Shown here: positions 61,683 to 64,000 of the stretch, one piece after another
How positions within the stretch are numbered: position 1 is the first letter of the stretch
Layout: each line of letters begins with the position of its first letter
Origin: Streptacidiphilus albus JL83
GTDB lineage: Bacteria; Actinomycetota; Actinomycetes; Streptomycetales; Streptomycetaceae
DNA: 64,000 nt
Assembly: GCF_000744705.1 (NCBI RefSeq)
Contig: NZ_JQML01000001.1
Location: 6,210,017-6,274,016, forward strand
Direction of reading: 5' to 3'
Notes under the pieces: generated by a model
The model's input: only the letters and a program-made list of their open reading frames with translations
Database searches by the model: none
Told to the model about the DNA's origin: nothing
Position numbers and translations under genes: made by a program

Positions 61683-63341
61683 CTAGCGCCGCACCGCGTC
61701 CAGGGCCAGCAGCGCGACATGCAGCGACAGACAGGACTCGACCTGGTCGAGGTCCACCCCCAGTACCCGCTCCACCTTGTGCAGCCGGTCGTAGAAGGAC
61801 GGACGGGAGAGGTGCGCCGCGTCCGCCGCCGCCGACTTGTTGCGGCCCTGCTCCAGGTAGATCCGCAGCATCTGGATCAGCTGGCTGTTGTGCTCGGCGT
61901 CGTAGGCCAGCAGCGGACCCAGCTCCCGCTCCACGTAGGTCTGCAGCCTGGCGTCGTCCCGCAGCAGGTGCAGCAGGCCGCGCAGCCGGACGTCCGGCAG
62001 CCGGTAGTAGGAGGCCGAACGGGCGCCCGAGGGCGGGGCGTCGTGCAGTGCGGCGTCGGCCACCTGGGTCGCCTCCACCAGCGTCCGCCGGGCGTCGCGC
62101 ACCGAGCCGACCGAGGAGCCGACCGCGATCACCGGCTCCGCCCCCTCCGCCTCCAGCACCAGCCGGCGCAGCGAGGAGGCGAAGCCCTCCAGCGAGGTGT
62201 GCTCGTCGTCGCGCGGGCCGAGCGAGACCAGCAGCCCCACCGCCTCGTCGTCCAGTGCGCCGACCAGCGCGGTCAGCCGCTTCTCGCGGACGGCCGCCGC
62301 CGCCGTCTCGGTGAAGTCCCGCAGCCGGGCCTGCGCCTCCAGCGCGGCCGGCACCGGTCCGCGCCGCTGCCGCAGCACCACGCCCACCAGCCGCCGCCCC
62401 TCCAGCGGGACGCCGAGCGCGGTCGCCCGCAACGCCACCTCGGAGACGGTCAGCCCATGGGTGAGGATGCCGGACAGCAGCGTCCGGTGGGTCTGCCGCT
62501 CCAGGCTCTCCCGGTCCCGCACCAGCAGCCGGTTCAGCGCCAGCGTCGCCGCCGCCCGCTCCAGCAGCATGGTGTGCCGGTGCGAGACGGTCGCCTGGAC
62601 GGCGTCCTCCTGCGCCGAGTGCGGCGCGCCGACCAGCACCAGCCGCCCCCAGTCGTGACCGCGCGCCCCCACCTGGGTCACCAGCCAGCCGGTCCGCGGG
62701 TCGTGCCCGGTGCGGCCGGTCGGCCTGACCCCGCGCGAACGCGACTCCCAGCCGCTCAGCAGTACCTGGGCGCTCTGCCCTGCCGTGTCATAGGCCAGCA
62801 CCTGGTGCGACAGGTTCTCCAGCACCACCGGCGCCGCCGCCATCCGGGAGACCTGCTGCACCACCTCGACCGGCTCCGCGCCCTCCACCGCCAGCTCGTT
62901 GAAGATCTGATGGATCTCCTCCGACGAGCGCAGCTCCTCCAGCTGCGCGTTCACCACCAGCGCGTGCACCGCCTCGGTCACCGCGACGAAGCGCAGCTCG
63001 CGCCGGAGCACGATCAGCGGCAGTCCGCGCTGCTCGGCCGCGTGCACCAGGGCCCGCGGCAGGTTGTCGAAGTAGCGCCGGCCGAACTCCACCACCAGCC
63101 CGGCCGCTCCCACCTCGGCCAGCTCCCGCACGTACCGGGCCAGCCCCTCGCGGTCCTCCGGCAGCGCGATGCCGGTGGTCAGGATCAGCTCCCCGCCCTG
63201 GAGCACGTCCGCCACGTCCGACAGCTCGCTGACGTGCACCCAGCGCACGGTCCGCTCCAGGTGCTCCTTGCCGGCGACGACCTCGGGCAGACCGCGGCTG
63301 ACCACTTCCAGGTCCAGGACACGGGCGAGAGTGGGGAACAA
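61683..63341 (-). CDS. PucR-family transcriptional regulator
   Basis: 552 residues. An N-terminal PucR purine-catabolism domain (MFPTLARVLDLEVV, ELILTTGIALPED), a central GGDEF-like/PucR-linked region and a C-terminal PucR HTH (LRIYLEQGRNKSAAADAAHL then SRPSFYDRLHKVERVLGVDL). Starts with TTG 63341 with GGAGG 5 bp upstream. The family responds to purines or amino acids; here it is next to the amine genes. Confidence 0.85.
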   Translation of the reverse strand: MFPTLARVLDLEVVSRGLPEVVAGKEHLERTVRWVHVSELSDVADVLQGGELILTTGIALPEDREGLARYVRELAEVGAAGLVVEFGRRYFDNLPRALVHAAEQRGLPLIVLRRELRFVAVTEAVHALVVNAQLEELRSSEEIHQIFNELAVEGAEPVEVVQQVSRMAAAPVVLENLSHQVLAYDTAGQSAQVLLSGWESRSRGVRPTGRTGHDPRTGWLVTQVGARGHDWGRLVLVGAPHSAQEDAVQATVSHRHTMLLERAAATLALNRLLVRDRESLERQTHRTLLSGILTHGLTVSEVALRATALGVPLEGRRLVGVVLRQRRGPVPAALEAQARLRDFTETAAAAVREKRLTALVGALDDEAVGLLVSLGPRDDEHTSLEGFASSLRRLVLEAEGAEPVIAVGSSVGSVRDARRTLVEATQVADAALHDAPPSGARSASYYRLPDVRLRGLLHLLRDDARLQTYVERELGPLLAYDAEHNSQLIQMLRIYLEQGRNKSAAADAAHLSRPSFYDRLHKVERVLGVDLDQVESCLSLHVALLALDAVRR

Positions 63342-63659
63342 GGGGGCCTCCAGAACGGCGAACGTACCCCTTCATGGTGTCAGGTCAGGATGACTTCCGG
63401 GCAACGAGGTGTCATCCGCGACCTCCCGGCGCTTCCGCTATCAGTGTGTAATGCTGGAAGCGATCTGCCTTACGCCCCGTTGCTTGCTCGAATCGGGCGG
63501 TCAGGGGCATCGTCGCAGGGTGGGCACGCTGCCCCCGCTGCGCCGTCCCGACCGGGCGCCCCGGTGGAGCACTGAGGCACCGCATGACCGACGCACCGCA
63601 CTGACGCACCGCCGTACCGCTTCCGCCGTACCGGCCGTACCGCGCGCCTGGAGGAACAC
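63342..63659. other. Divergent intergenic region, no gene seen
   Basis: 318 bp between pucR and the partial aldehyde dehydrogenase gene. It must contain the promoters of both, but no consensus pair is convincing. TGTAAT at 63447-63452 may be a -10 box. Confidence 0.4.
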
Positions 63660-64000
63660 ATGGACCAGTCCATCGTCGGCACCCGCTTCGACGCGGGGGC
63701 CCAGTTTGTCGGCGGGGAGCTGCGCGAAGGCACGGCCGAGAACACCTTCGACGTCACCAACCCGGCCGACGGCAGCCTGGTGCAGCGGGTTCGGCTGGCC
63801 TCGACCGGCGACGTCGACGCCGCCGTGGCCGCCGCCCGCGACGCCTTCCCGGAGTGGTCGGCGGCGACCCCCGGCACCCGCGCCGAGGCGCTGAACAAGC
63901 TGGCCGGCATCCTGGCCGAGCAGGCCGAGGACCTGGCCCGGGTGGAGAGCGCGCAGACCGGCAAGCCGATCCGGCTCACCACCGAGTTCGACGTACCGGG
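63660..64000 (+). CDS. Aldehyde dehydrogenase, 3' end outside window
   Basis: N-terminal 113 residues of an aldehyde dehydrogenase. It has the FVGGELREG and VTNPADGSLVQRV stretches and ESAQTGKPIR of the family. ATG 63660 follows GGAGG at 6 bp. Active-site residues lie beyond the window. Probably another amine-derived aldehyde oxidiser, divergent from pucR. Confidence 0.85.
   Translation, partial: MDQSIVGTRFDAGAQFVGGELREGTAENTFDVTNPADGSLVQRVRLASTGDVDAAVAAARDAFPEWSAATPGTRAEALNKLAGILAEQAEDLARVESAQTGKPIRLTTEFDVP

Overview
The window is high-GC actinobacterial chromosome, almost certainly Streptomycetaceae (Streptomyces, Kitasatospora or a relative). It carries whiG, the sporulation sigma factor gene, four clustered type I signal peptidases, and the conserved gene order rpsP-KH-rimM-trmD-rplS-lepB(x4)-NUDIX-DUF2469-yraN-yifB-dprA followed by whiG, rpsB-tsf-pyrH-frr-cdsA-rlmN.

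Layout. (1) 1-13098: the end of an ftsH-type protease gene, a methyltransferase, an archaeal-type proS, a SprT-like zinc protein, then the ribosome/tRNA-modification and protein-export operon running into the 5' part of yifB (comM). (2) 13096-42020: a 28.9-kb integrated element that splits yifB after codon 83. The two yifB halves share only CCTG at the junctions, and removing the insert restores the expected SGFDLAIA stretch of YifB and an open frame of 541 codons. The element's left end encodes a large serine integrase. It also carries a CHC2/TOPRIM/DUF927 primase-helicase, an SF2 helicase, a nine-copy GGTACG array between those two genes, several XRE or excisionase-type DNA-binding proteins, a small serine resolvase, a J-domain protein and many very short genes. 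Its right arm (33.7-41.9 kb) is leftward and built of overlapping short genes: a DUF2637 (SpdB-like) membrane protein, other membrane proteins and Cys-rich mini-proteins. I see no FtsK/TraB translocase and no phage capsid, tail or terminase gene, so it is neither a complete actinomycete conjugative element nor a complete prophage. (3) 42024-53810: the 3' part of yifB, dprA, whiG, a TetR regulator, an M23 peptidase and the rpsB-tsf-pyrH-frr-cdsA-rlmN block. (4) 53899-64000: an ABC-type permease/ATPase pair, then a polyamine/amine catabolism region (class III aminotransferases, aldehyde dehydrogenases, two Lrp/AsnC regulators and a PucR regulator).

How the parts work together. The flanks are housekeeping: translation, tRNA and rRNA modification, secretion, phospholipid and nucleotide synthesis, developmental sigma factor. 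The island is a self-contained unit with integration, replication and regulatory genes at the left and a plasmid-transfer-like membrane/zinc-protein arm at the right. Its insertion inactivates yifB and separates dprA from the genes it normally follows. The last region pairs aminotransferases with aldehyde dehydrogenases under Lrp/PucR regulators, as expected for turning amines such as putrescine into GABA-type acids.
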